This document shows, one piece after another, positions 1 to 7,429 of a DNA stretch of 11,176 nt. Source of the DNA: an uncultured Mediterraneibacter sp. (GTDB lineage Bacteria > Bacillota > Clostridia > Lachnospirales > Lachnospiraceae); contig CAKRWZ010000062.1 in NCBI GenBank assembly GCA_934418295.1, forward strand, positions 1-11,176. The letters run 5' to 3'. A model generated the notes under the pieces. It did no database searches, was not told where the DNA came from, and worked only from the letters and a program-made list of their open reading frames with translations. The position numbers were made by a program, and so were the translations under genes. The first letter of the stretch is position 1, and every line of letters starts with the position of its first letter.

Positions 1-1209
1 ACCAATGAGATTTTTGAGGCGGACTATGATTTTGCAAAAGCAAAAACAGCTTATGTTTTCAAGACGATGGTGGATCCGTTTATCGGAAAATATTCCTTTA
101 TCAAGGTTTGCTCCGGTGTTCTGAAAAAAGAAGACGTTCTTTACAATGCACAGACAGAGTCTGAAGAAAAGCCGGGTAAACTTTATACCATGGTCGGAAA
201 CAAACCGGTGGAGGTTGCAGAGCTTTTTGCGGGAGATATCGGGGCTATCGCCAAGCTGAACAATACCCGCACAGGCGATACCCTTTCCACAAAAGCGACA
301 CAAGTTATATTCGGAAAAACAGAGTATTCTGTACCGTATACTTATATGAGATACGTGGTAAAGACAAAAGGAGAGGAAGACAAAGTTTCTCAGGCATTAG
401 CAAAAATGATGGCAGAAGATGTGACGTTGAAAGCGATCGTGGACAGTGAAAATCATCAGTCTCTGCTCTATGGTATGGGAGATCAGCATCTGGAGATTTC
501 AGCCAGCAAGCTTCTGACAAGATATAAGGCGGAGATTACATTGGAAACGCCGAAGGTTGCTTTCCGCGAGACGATCCGCAAGAATTCAGACGTAGACACG
601 AAGTACAAGAAACAGTCCGGCGGACACGGACAGTACGGTCACGTTAAAATGCGTTTCGAACCATCCGGTGATCTGGAGACTCCATATATTTTTGAAGAAG
701 AGGTCGTAGGAGGAGCCGTTCCGAAGAACTATTTCCCGGCAGTGGAGAAAGGACTTCAGGAGTCTGTGGGTAAAGGCCCTCTGGCCGGTTATCCGGTAGT
801 AGGTGTGAAAGCCGTACTGTATGACGGATCTTACCATCCGGTAGATTCTTCTGAAATGGCGTTTAAGACGGCTACGATCCAGGCCTTCAAAAAAGGATTT
901 ATGGAGGCTTCCCCGGTATTGCTGGAGCCAATTGCTTCCCTGAAGGTAACCGTTCCGGATGATTACACCGGAGATGTGATGGGAGATCTGAACAAGAGAC
1001 GCGGACGTGTTCTGGGAATGAACCCCATCGCAGGCGGCAAGCAGGTGATCGAAGCAGATATTCCGATGACAGGATTGTTTGGTTATTGCACTGTTCTGCG
1101 TTCCATGACAGGCGGACGCGGAACCTACGAGTACCAGTTTGCACGTTATGAGCAGGCACCGGCAGACGTTCAGCAAAAAGAAATCGAAGCGAAAGCGGCA
1201 GAAGAATAA
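1..1209 (+). CDS. Elongation factor G-like GTPase, C-terminal part (5' end outside window)
   Basis: The reading frame is open from base 1 through the stop at 1207-1209, so 402 residues are visible and the GTPase domain lies upstream of the window. The segment starts in domain II (AYVFKTMVDPFIGK, followed by the conserved AGDIGAI) and continues through domain III. Domain IV carries GGHGQYGHV at visible residues 207-215, and domain V carries GDVMGDLNKRRGRVLG and TGLFGYCTVLRSMTGGRG. Full-length EF-G is about 690 residues, so the missing part is about 290. EF-G drives tRNA-mRNA translocation on the ribosome and ribosome recycling. The GHGQ variant in domain IV, where canonical EF-G usually has GRGQ, suggests an EF-G paralogue (EF-G-II or FusA2-like) rather than the main fusA. 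No str-operon gene (rpsL, rpsG, tuf) is adjacent, which fits. The family is certain; paralogue status is inference. The ATG at base 67 lies inside domain II and is not the start. Confidence 0.93.
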   Translation, partial: TNEIFEADYDFAKAKTAYVFKTMVDPFIGKYSFIKVCSGVLKKEDVLYNAQTESEEKPGKLYTMVGNKPVEVAELFAGDIGAIAKLNNTRTGDTLSTKATQVIFGKTEYSVPYTYMRYVVKTKGEEDKVSQALAKMMAEDVTLKAIVDSENHQSLLYGMGDQHLEISASKLLTRYKAEITLETPKVAFRETIRKNSDVDTKYKKQSGGHGQYGHVKMRFEPSGDLETPYIFEEEVVGGAVPKNYFPAVEKGLQESVGKGPLAGYPVVGVKAVLYDGSYHPVDSSEMAFKTATIQAFKKGFMEASPVLLEPIASLKVTVPDDYTGDVMGDLNKRRGRVLGMNPIAGGKQVIEADIPMTGLFGYCTVLRSMTGGRGTYEYQFARYEQAPADVQQKEIEAKAAEE

Positions 1210-1231
1210 AAGACATTGACGGATAAAAGCG

Positions 1232-1259
1232 GCCGGATCCTAAAAAGGATCCGGCTTTT
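1232..1259 (+). terminator. Intrinsic terminator after the EF-G-like gene
   Basis: The arms GCCGGATCC (1232-1240) and GGATCCGGC (1247-1255) pair perfectly over 9 bp around the loop TAAAAA, followed by TTTT (1256-1259). An A-run at 1225-1228 precedes the stem. It lies 22 nt after the EF-G stop and before the trkA promoter, separating the two transcription units. The U-run is short but the stem is GC-rich. Confidence 0.85.
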
Positions 1260-1273
1260 CAGCCGCCTTCAGA

Positions 1274-1302
1274 TTGTACTTTTAAAGGAAAGGTGTTATA
1301 AT
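1274..1302 (+). promoter_or_regulatory. Sigma-A promoter of the trkA-trkH operon
   Basis: TTGTAC (1274-1279) and TATAAT (1297-1302) are separated by 17 nt. TG at 1294-1295 makes an extended -10 element (TGTTATAAT). Transcription would start near 1309 and leave a leader of about 55 nt before the trkA ATG. This is one of the strongest promoter matches in the window. No riboswitch-like fold is evident in the short leader. Confidence 0.85.
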
Positions 1303-1363
1303 GCCCCATGTATTGAACAGTCTTTGGCTTTTTAGAAGTCTGTAAAAAGAATGAGGAAAAGAA

Positions 1364-2722
1364 ATGCAAATAGTAATCATAGGGGACGGAAAGGTCGGCT
1401 ACAAGCTGGCAAAGCAGTTTACAGAAGAAAATTTTGACATTGTCATGATCGACAGCAATGCCAAAAAGTTAAGAGAAGCGATCAATAAACTCGATATTTT
1501 CTGCGTGGTCGGAGAAGGAACAAGCGTAGAGGTGCAAAAAGAAGCAGATGTAGACCATGCAGACCTGGTTATTGCCTGTACGTCTATGGACGAGGTAAAC
1601 ATGCTGAGCTGCTTGGTGGCAAAGCGTCTGGGGGCTAGGCATACCATTGCCAGAGTGCGCAATCCGATCTATTACCAGCAGATTGATATGCTCAAGGAAG
1701 ATTTGCGTCTGAGCATGGCAGTCAATCCGGAGTTGATCGTGGCCAGGGAGATCGCCAGAGTCCTGATCTTCCCGGATGCCAGCAGGGTGGAAACTTTTGT
1801 GAAGGACAAGGTGGAGCTGGTGGAGTTTCCACTGGCAGAAAACAGTGTGCTGGCAGGTTTGTCGTTGAAAGAGCTGTATGCGAAATACCAGATTCAGGTG
1901 CTGGTGTGCGCAGTGGAGCGCGGAAAAGAGGTTGTGATTCCGGATGGAGATTATGTGCTCCAGGAAGGGGACCGTCTGCGTGTGACAGCATCTCATCAGC
2001 AAATCGAAAAATTCATAAAAAACTTTGGACATCATAAGCAGAAGATCCGTAAGGTTTTGATCTGCGGAGGCGGGAGAGAGGCCTATTATCTGGCAAAGCA
2101 GCTGCTGCTTATCGGCATGCAGGTCAAAATCATTGAAAAGAAGTATGAACGCTGCGAAGAGCTTTGCGAGTTGCTGCCCAAAGCAACTGTCATTTGCGGG
2201 GATGCGACAGATCACGATCTGCTTTTGGAAGAGGGAATCAGGGAAGCAGATGCATTTATTGCGTTGACTGGAATGGATGAAGAAAACATTATTATGTCCC
2301 TGTTTGCAAACAGTCAGGATGTTTCGAAAATTGTAGTAAAGGTCAATGAAGAGCGGCGTATGGAGATGGTAGAGGAGCTGGGAATCGACAGCGTGGTTTC
2401 CGTAAAAGGCTCTACGGCAGAGACCATTTTAAGTTATGTCAGGGCACGACAAAATTCAGAAGGAAGCGCCAATGTCGAAACACTTTATCAGCTGGTGGAT
2501 GAAAAGGTGGAGGCGCTGGAATTTTTGATCCGTGCTGAAGCAGAGTATACGAATATCCCGTTGAAAGAGCTGAGAACAAAACCCAACAATCTGATAGCCT
2601 GTATCGCCAGAAACGGACGGATCATTATTCCGAACGGAGAGGACTGCATCCAGGTAGGAGACAGTGTGATCGTAGTTACGATGGAAAAGAAAATACAGGA
2701 TATTAAGGATATTTTGCTGTAG
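1364..2722 (+). CDS. trkA: TrkA, NAD-binding regulatory subunit of Trk potassium uptake
   Basis: A 452-residue peripheral protein that gates the TrkH potassium channel from the cytoplasm by binding NAD(H) and other nucleotides. It shows the duplicated RCK architecture of bacterial TrkA. The first Rossmann half opens with IIGDGKVG (residues 5-12, GxGxxG) and a ribose-binding acidic residue D30 in VMIDSN. A TrkA_C domain follows (about 135-220, ending near EGDRLRVTA). The second Rossmann half starts VLICGGGREA (231-240, G235-x-G237) with E258 as its acidic residue, and a second TrkA_C domain ends with VGDSVIVV near the C terminus. Length is normal for full TrkA (about 450), not the single-unit KtrA (about 220). 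No membrane segment is visible. The ATG is preceded by GAGGA at 1353-1357. trkH follows 57 bp downstream, as expected for an operon. The second nucleotide motif lacks the third glycine (A240), which is common in the second half. Confidence 0.95.
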   Translation: MQIVIIGDGKVGYKLAKQFTEENFDIVMIDSNAKKLREAINKLDIFCVVGEGTSVEVQKEADVDHADLVIACTSMDEVNMLSCLVAKRLGARHTIARVRNPIYYQQIDMLKEDLRLSMAVNPELIVAREIARVLIFPDASRVETFVKDKVELVEFPLAENSVLAGLSLKELYAKYQIQVLVCAVERGKEVVIPDGDYVLQEGDRLRVTASHQQIEKFIKNFGHHKQKIRKVLICGGGREAYYLAKQLLLIGMQVKIIEKKYERCEELCELLPKATVICGDATDHDLLLEEGIREADAFIALTGMDEENIIMSLFANSQDVSKIVVKVNEERRMEMVEELGIDSVVSVKGSTAETILSYVRARQNSEGSANVETLYQLVDEKVEALEFLIRAEAEYTNIPLKELRTKPNNLIACIARNGRIIIPNGEDCIQVGDSVIVVTMEKKIQDIKDILL

Positions 2723-2734
2723 ATTTTGAAAGAA

Positions 2735-2757
2735 GACAGCTGGAAAGAACTGCTGTC
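2735..2757 (+). other. Hairpin between trkA and trkH
   Basis: GACAGC (2735-2740) and GCTGTC (2752-2757) form a perfect 6-bp stem with an 11-nt loop, between the trkA stop and the trkH ribosome binding site. No T-run follows, so it is not an intrinsic terminator. It could be an RNA-processing or mRNA-stability element that sets relative TrkA and TrkH levels; that role is inference. Confidence 0.45.
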
Positions 2758-2779
2758 GAGAGATTGATGGGGGATACAG

Positions 2780-4225
2780 ATGAATCTTAGAATGATCGTA
2801 TATATTCTGGGAAAAATGCTGGGGGTAGAGGCGGCGGTACTTTTAATTCCGGCATTTGTTTCAGCAATCAACAACGGAGAAGATTATCAGGCTTTTCTGC
2901 TGACCAGTGCGGTGCTGGCTCTGATCTGCTTTTTGACCGCCAGAAAGCGGCCGAAGGATTCTACCATTTACGGAAAAGAAGGACTGGTGATCGTGGCGGT
3001 GGCCTGGGTTTTGTGGTCCCTGTTCGGAGCGCTCCCATTTACACTTTCCGGAAGCATTCCAAATTACATAGATGCTTTTTTTGAAACGGTGTCCGGCTTT
3101 ACGACGACGGGATCCACGATCCTGCGGGAGATCGAAAGCCTGCCAAAAGGCATCCTGTTTTGGAGGGCATTGACTCATTGGATCGGCGGAATGGGTGTGC
3201 TGGTCTTTGTTATGATGCTGACCTCTTTGGAAGACAAAAATGCCATGCATCTGATGCGGGCGGAAGTCCCGGGTCCGGAGGCAGATAAGCTGGTACCGAA
3301 GGCAAGAAATACGGCAAAGATCCTTTACGGGATGTATTTCGCACTGACGGTACTGGAAGTGATCTTCCTGCTGTTCGGAAAGATGAACCTTTACGACAGC
3401 ATTGTCCATTCCTTCAGCACGGCGGGTACCGGAGGATTTTCCAACTGGAACAACAGCGTGGCGCACTATAACAGTGCCTATATAGACGGTGTGATCACCG
3501 TGTTTATGATTTTGTTCGGTGTGAATTTCAACATCTATTTTCTTTTACTTTTGAAACAATTTAAAGCAGCTTTCCATAACGAAGAACTGAAAGCATATCT
3601 GGGGATCATCGCAGGTTCGATCGCTGTCATCACGGTAAATATCCTGAAGATCTACGGAAATCCGCTGAAAGCTTTCCGCTATGCATCTTTTCAAGTGGCT
3701 TCTGTGATTACAACCACCGGATTTTGCACGGCCAATTATGATCTGTGGCCGGAATTGTCAAAATGTATTTTGCTGGCGATCATGGTTATCGGCGCATGCG
3801 CCGGTTCCACGGGAGGCGGTATTAAAGTGTCGAGGCTTTTGATCCTGTTCAAGAGCGTGAAACAGGAGATCAAACGGATGCTGCATCCGAAAGCTGTTAC
3901 CATTGTCCGGGTAAATGGAAGAAAAATCAGTGATGAGACTATGCATGGTGTATATAATTACTTCATTTGTTACATATTGATCATAATCGGATCAGTATTG
4001 CTGGTTTCCTTCGATAATTTCAATTTTGAAACGACGTTCACAGGTGTGCTGACGACGATCAACAATACGGGACCGGGATTGGCTATGGTCGGACCGGTCG
4101 AAAATTTCGCGGATTTTTCCTGGTTTTCAAAGCTGGTATATTGTCTGGATATGCTGGTGGGAAGACTGGAAATATTTCCATTCCTGCTCCTGTTTTCTCC
4201 CAGCATGTGGAAACAGAAATTCTGA
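2780..4225 (+). CDS. trkH: TrkH, potassium-translocating membrane subunit
   Basis: A 481-residue integral membrane protein forming the K+ pathway, normally gated by TrkA. The four pore-loop repeats of the TrkH/Ktr family are all visible: FTTTGST (107-113), FSTAGTGGFS (212-221), VITTTGF (309-315) and LTTINNTGPG (424-433). The filter glycines are G111, G216 or G218, G314 and G431. The family's intramembrane-loop signature ACAGSTGGGIKVSRL (339-353) and the terminal VGRLEIFPFLLLF (460-472) are intact. Hydrophobic segments run throughout, and length matches typical TrkH (about 480). The ATG is preceded by GGGGGA at 2769-2774. trkA lies upstream and an unrecognised membrane-protein gene starts 43 bp downstream without a terminator between them. 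Whether transport is driven by H+, by Na+ or only by the K+ gradient cannot be read from the sequence. No truncation or missing filter residue is seen. Confidence 0.95.
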   Translation: MNLRMIVYILGKMLGVEAAVLLIPAFVSAINNGEDYQAFLLTSAVLALICFLTARKRPKDSTIYGKEGLVIVAVAWVLWSLFGALPFTLSGSIPNYIDAFFETVSGFTTTGSTILREIESLPKGILFWRALTHWIGGMGVLVFVMMLTSLEDKNAMHLMRAEVPGPEADKLVPKARNTAKILYGMYFALTVLEVIFLLFGKMNLYDSIVHSFSTAGTGGFSNWNNSVAHYNSAYIDGVITVFMILFGVNFNIYFLLLLKQFKAAFHNEELKAYLGIIAGSIAVITVNILKIYGNPLKAFRYASFQVASVITTTGFCTANYDLWPELSKCILLAIMVIGACAGSTGGGIKVSRLLILFKSVKQEIKRMLHPKAVTIVRVNGRKISDETMHGVYNYFICYILIIIGSVLLVSFDNFNFETTFTGVLTTINNTGPGLAMVGPVENFADFSWFSKLVYCLDMLVGRLEIFPFLLLFSPSMWKQKF

Positions 4226-4268
4226 GAGGGAAGCAGAGCACAGACGGCAAATATAAGGAGAGACATTT

Positions 4269-5912
4269 ATGAAAAGAAACAGGATCCTGCTTACGGTCGG
4301 ATGTATTTTGGCGATCGGCATCTACTATTATGTGACACTTCCGGCATTAAATATCCATTCTCCGGAGCTATGGAGATTCGTATTTGTGATGGGAGTAATC
4401 GCTGCAGTACTTTATGCGGTAAAGCATAAAATGACCCGGTATGAATTGAAAAAATCAAAGGCGATGAAGGGATTCGCGCTGGGTCTGGGAGCGCTGGCTG
4501 CCTGCTATCTCGTCGGAAGCCTGCTGTCTTCCCCCATCGTCAATGCGAAAAAATATCAACGGCTTTTGGAGGTAAAGGAAGGCGAATTTACCAAAGATAT
4601 AGAGGAACTTTCTTTTGACCAGATCCCGCTTTTGGACAAGGATTCCGCGGAGATCCTGGGAAACCGGAAAATGGGAAGCATGGTGGACATGGTTTCACAG
4701 TTTGAGGTGGACGACCGCTACAGCCAGATCAACTACAAGGATCAGCCGGTGCGGGTTTCACCGCTGAAATATGCGAATCTGATCAAATGGTTCACCAACC
4801 GGAAAGAAGGAATTCCTGCTTATATCCGGATCGATATGGCGACCCAGAACACCGAGCTGGTAAAGTTGGACCAGGGAATGAAATATACCACCAGCGACCA
4901 TTTTAACCGGAATATTTACCGGCATCTGCGTTTTTCCTATCCGACTTATATTTTCGATGAATTGAGCTTTGAGATCAACGACGACGGTGTTCCCTACTGG
5001 ATCTGTCCGGTCCGGAAATACAACATCGGGCTGTTCGGCGGCGAGACGGTGGGAAGAGTAGTCCTTTGCAATGCCATTACCGGAGAGACGGAGGATTATG
5101 ATATCAAAGATGTGCCGGAATGGGTAGACCGTGCATATTCTGCAGATCTTCTGGTGGATCTGTATGATTATTACGGTTCGTTGAAGCATGGGTATTTTAA
5201 CAGTGTTCTGGGACAGAAGGATTGCCTGAAGACTACAGACGGCTACAACTATCTGGCCATCGATGACGATGTGTGGGTTTATACCGGCGTGACCAGTGTC
5301 AGCGGAGACGAGTCCAATGTGGGTTTTGTCCTGATGAATCAGAGAACCATGGAAACGAAATATTATAAAATAGAGGGTGCAACAGAGAGCTCGGCCATGT
5401 CCTCGGCAGAGGGGCAGGTACAAAATCTTAAATATACGGCAACCTTTCCGTTGCTTTTGAATATTTCCGGGGAACCGACGTATTTTATCGCGCTGAAGGA
5501 TGATGCAGGACTGGTGAAGAAATATGCCATGGTCAATGTGCAGAAGTATCAGATCGTAGCCATAGGCGATACGGTCAGCGCCTGCGAAAGTGCGTATACG
5601 GATCTGATGTATGTCAACGGGATCAAGGCGGCAGAGGATAAGGAAGAAAAAACCGTGCAGACATTGAGCGGAAAGATCACGAAGATCGCACAAGGTGTGG
5701 TAGACGGGAATTCCCATTATTACGTTATGTTGGAAGGATCCGATGAGATCTTTGACGTGTCAGTGGTAGACTTTATCGATATCATCCGTTATTCACCGGG
5801 AGATGAGATCACCATCGAATATAAGCAAGGCGTTTCCTATCAGGAGGGAGAAGGATTGAATACAGTCTTGTCCCTGAATGGGAAAAAAGCGGAAGAGAAA
5901 AAGGACGAATAA
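4269..5912 (+). CDS. Unrecognised three-TM protein with large extracytoplasmic repeat domain, in trk operon
   Basis: 547 residues; I do not recognise the family by name. Three hydrophobic segments lie at about 6-24, 34-51 and 68-87. Positive charge at the N terminus (KRNR) and between segments 2 and 3 (KHKMTRYELKKSKAMK) places both on the cytoplasmic side. About 460 residues after segment 3 would therefore be outside the membrane. That part is beta-rich, with a recurring unit: a strand, an Asp/Gly turn, an aromatic strand (PYWICPV 242-248, VWVYTGV 335-341, TYFIALK 404-410), another strand and a turn. This loosely resembles PepSY-type modules. Residues 462-520 resemble a small beta-barrel, and the tail is Lys/Glu-rich. 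No catalytic motif, lipobox or sorting signal is visible. The start has a good AAGGAG (4255-4260). It follows trkH by 43 bp with no terminator, so co-transcription and a role linked to potassium uptake or envelope sensing are plausible but inferred. Confidence 0.85.
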   Translation: MKRNRILLTVGCILAIGIYYYVTLPALNIHSPELWRFVFVMGVIAAVLYAVKHKMTRYELKKSKAMKGFALGLGALAACYLVGSLLSSPIVNAKKYQRLLEVKEGEFTKDIEELSFDQIPLLDKDSAEILGNRKMGSMVDMVSQFEVDDRYSQINYKDQPVRVSPLKYANLIKWFTNRKEGIPAYIRIDMATQNTELVKLDQGMKYTTSDHFNRNIYRHLRFSYPTYIFDELSFEINDDGVPYWICPVRKYNIGLFGGETVGRVVLCNAITGETEDYDIKDVPEWVDRAYSADLLVDLYDYYGSLKHGYFNSVLGQKDCLKTTDGYNYLAIDDDVWVYTGVTSVSGDESNVGFVLMNQRTMETKYYKIEGATESSAMSSAEGQVQNLKYTATFPLLLNISGEPTYFIALKDDAGLVKKYAMVNVQKYQIVAIGDTVSACESAYTDLMYVNGIKAAEDKEEKTVQTLSGKITKIAQGVVDGNSHYYVMLEGSDEIFDVSVVDFIDIIRYSPGDEITIEYKQGVSYQEGEGLNTVLSLNGKKAEEKKDE

Positions 5913-5928
5913 GAGTTATAGAGTTATA
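5913..5928. repeat. 8-bp tandem duplication GAGTTATA x2
   Basis: Two perfect adjacent copies of GAGTTATA (5913-5920 and 5921-5928) follow directly on the stop codon of the preceding gene and precede the shared terminator. It is most likely a slippage duplication in non-coding DNA; no function is implied. Confidence 0.5.
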
Positions 5929-5933
5929 GGACT

Positions 5934-5984
5934 AAAAAAGAAGTGCCACACAATTACCGAAGCAGGTGATTGTGCGGCACTTTT
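5934..5984. terminator. Bidirectional terminator between the trk operon and the converging secreted-protein gene
   Basis: The arms at 5941-5954 (AAGTGCCACACAAT) and 5969-5982 (ATTGTGCGGCACTT) pair at 13 of 14 positions; A5948 faces C5975. On the plus strand the stem ends in TTTT (5981-5984). On the minus strand it runs into a U-run templated by AAAAAA at 5934-5939. It lies 28 nt after one stop codon and about 40 nt from the other, so it can end both converging units. Confidence 0.88.
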
Positions 5985-6023
5985 GCTGTCGCCATGCATT
6001 CCGTTCGGAAGAAGCGGTAAAGC

Positions 6024-7385
6024 TTATTGCACTTTGCTTCCGTCGATAGTAACAGTAAGATGTGCTGCATCCATGCTGTTTTTGTTTGCCCACAGCTTGG
6101 AACCGGTGTTTTTGCCGTCAGCAAATCCGTTAACAGTAGCGTTTTTAACAGTCAGGGTATAGGTGGCGTTGTAATCGTTACCGATTTCAATCGCTGCTTT
6201 TCCGGCTGCGCCGTTTTTGCGATCGTTAAAGGTACAATTGTTTACAATAAGGTTGGTGGGGTTCGCTTCGGTTGCCTGACCGTAGAGCAGGATCGCTTTT
6301 CCGTTTGTGTTGAAAGTACAGCCATCAAATTTTACGTCTGTGCCGCCCCAGGTCCAGATAGAATACTGATTATCCATGTTATTCTCAAATGTACAGTCAA
6401 TGAATGTAGCCTTTCCGTACAGGGTCAATTTGCCTTTGATCGTACAGTTTTTATAGGTGAGTTCATCTGCAACGATACCGTCATAGCTGCCTTCACCTGC
6501 CTGAATGGTAAGGTTCTGGAAGGTGAAAGAAGAGCCGCGCTGATAGTTCAGCTGGCCGCCTTCAGCGCTAACAGCATTTGTAATAACGTCTACAGTCTGG
6601 CTGCCGTTACCGACAAACGTGATATCGCGGGATTTGTCCCCTTCGCTTGCGATTCCGTTGTCAAGTGTGATCGTTTTGGCTGTCGGAAGTGCAATGGTAG
6701 CTGTTTTGTCAGTAGCGTTTGTGATGATATCGTTTACTTCAGACTGGTCATTTGCAACAACCGGGTATGCAGCATCTTGATCGTACTGATTATCTTTAGA
6801 ATCGTTTTCATAAGTGTACTGAGTAGCTACGACGGTGATACCGATTCCTTCGAGGGACAATCCCTGATATTCATTGCCGGCTTCCTCTTTCATTTTGCCG
6901 GAGATGGTGATCAGGCCGGTTGATTCGACTGTTTCGGAATCCTGATTCGGAGTTGTGCCCTTCGGCAGCAAAACACCTTCCCAGCCTGCAAGAGGCGTTT
7001 TAGTTTCTCCGTTTTTAATAGTGAAATCGATTGCCTCCAACAATTTTGCATCGCCGTCAACGCCGTTGATGGTCACTTTATACTTCAGTGCAAGATTTCC
7101 CTTGTTTACAATCTTAAAAGAATCCAGATTAAAAGTTGCACCCGGTTCCCAAAGAATGTTTTCACTGCCATTGAAATCCCGAAAACTGAGGGTTTTGCCG
7201 TTGAGTGATTTATTGTTTGAGTCAACAATGTCTACGTCCAGTGTTCCGGACTGAATTTTGTTTACCGCAGTGCTTGCAGTGTCGGTAAACCACGCAAAAG
7301 TGGTGCCGATGAGCATTGCGATGCACACAAAGAGTGAAAGTGCGCTGGATACGAATGCCCGTTTTGTAGATTTGCTGTTTGTCAT
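6024..7385 (-). CDS. Secreted protein: SipW-type signal peptide, TasA/camelysin-like domain, C-terminal beta-helix
   Basis: 453 residues. The N terminus (KSTKRA, hydrophobic core about 11-27, then GTTFAWFTDT at 27-36) is the signature of SipW-dependent signal peptides, as in TasA and camelysin. By analogy with TasA, cleavage would fall after A31. Residues about 45-200 fit the TasA/CalY-like beta-sandwich: SGTLDVDI, EPGATF, IVNKGNLALKYKV, and the family-like VATQYTYENDSKDNQYD before a linker. Residues about 252-450 show repeating short beta rungs (YKNCTIKG, FIDCTFENN, FDGCTFNTN, VNNCTFNDR) typical of right-handed parallel beta-helix proteins. It is therefore probably exported and surface-associated or matrix-forming; ligand or enzyme activity is unknown. 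No LPXTG motif or other wall anchor is seen. The ribosome binding site AAGGAGGT lies at 7402-7395, 9 nt before the ATG. No sipW gene or sister substrate lies in the window. The gene is flanked by its own terminator and promoter region, so it appears monocistronic. Confidence 0.88.
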   Translation of the reverse strand: MTNSKSTKRAFVSSALSLFVCIAMLIGTTFAWFTDTASTAVNKIQSGTLDVDIVDSNNKSLNGKTLSFRDFNGSENILWEPGATFNLDSFKIVNKGNLALKYKVTINGVDGDAKLLEAIDFTIKNGETKTPLAGWEGVLLPKGTTPNQDSETVESTGLITISGKMKEEAGNEYQGLSLEGIGITVVATQYTYENDSKDNQYDQDAAYPVVANDQSEVNDIITNATDKTATIALPTAKTITLDNGIASEGDKSRDITFVGNGSQTVDVITNAVSAEGGQLNYQRGSSFTFQNLTIQAGEGSYDGIVADELTYKNCTIKGKLTLYGKATFIDCTFENNMDNQYSIWTWGGTDVKFDGCTFNTNGKAILLYGQATEANPTNLIVNNCTFNDRKNGAAGKAAIEIGNDYNATYTLTVKNATVNGFADGKNTGSKLWANKNSMDAAHLTVTIDGSKVQ

Positions 7386-7407
7386 TGTCTGTTTACCTCC
7401 TTACTCT

Positions 7408-7429
7408 CATATTTTGCAATGACAATATG
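7408..7429 (-). other. Inverted repeat in the 5' leader of the secreted-protein gene
   Basis: CATATT (7408-7413) and AATATG (7424-7429) are perfect 6-bp inverted arms around a 10-nt loop, directly upstream of the AAGGAGGT ribosome binding site. The stem is AT-rich and weak. It may be chance or a weak leader hairpin. It shares its edge with the palindrome at 7428-7446. Confidence 0.3.

Noticed and set aside
1303..1363. Cyclic-di-AMP or K+-responsive riboswitch before trkA
   Set aside because: The leader is only about 55 nt with no stable fold or terminator, too short for the ydaO/kimA-type c-di-AMP riboswitch.
1469..2215. Antisense frame of 248 codons within trkA
   Set aside because: It lies wholly inside trkA, has no ribosome binding site or motif, and is His/Leu-rich as expected from complementing Asp/Glu/Lys codons.
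5878..6162. Plus-strand frame of 94 codons running from the membrane-protein gene into the converging gene
   Set aside because: It covers the bidirectional terminator and the 3' end of the secreted-protein gene in antisense, and its translation has no family-like features.
6027..6923. Long open frame (298 codons) antisense to the secreted-protein gene
   Set aside because: It mirrors the real minus-strand gene, which has a signal peptide, domains and a ribosome binding site. The antisense product is Cys/Val-rich with no recognisable motif or start context.
6024..7385. Mobile element or phage origin for the secreted-protein gene
   Set aside because: There are no terminal repeats, integrase, transposase or tRNA nearby; the flanks are an ordinary terminator and promoter region.
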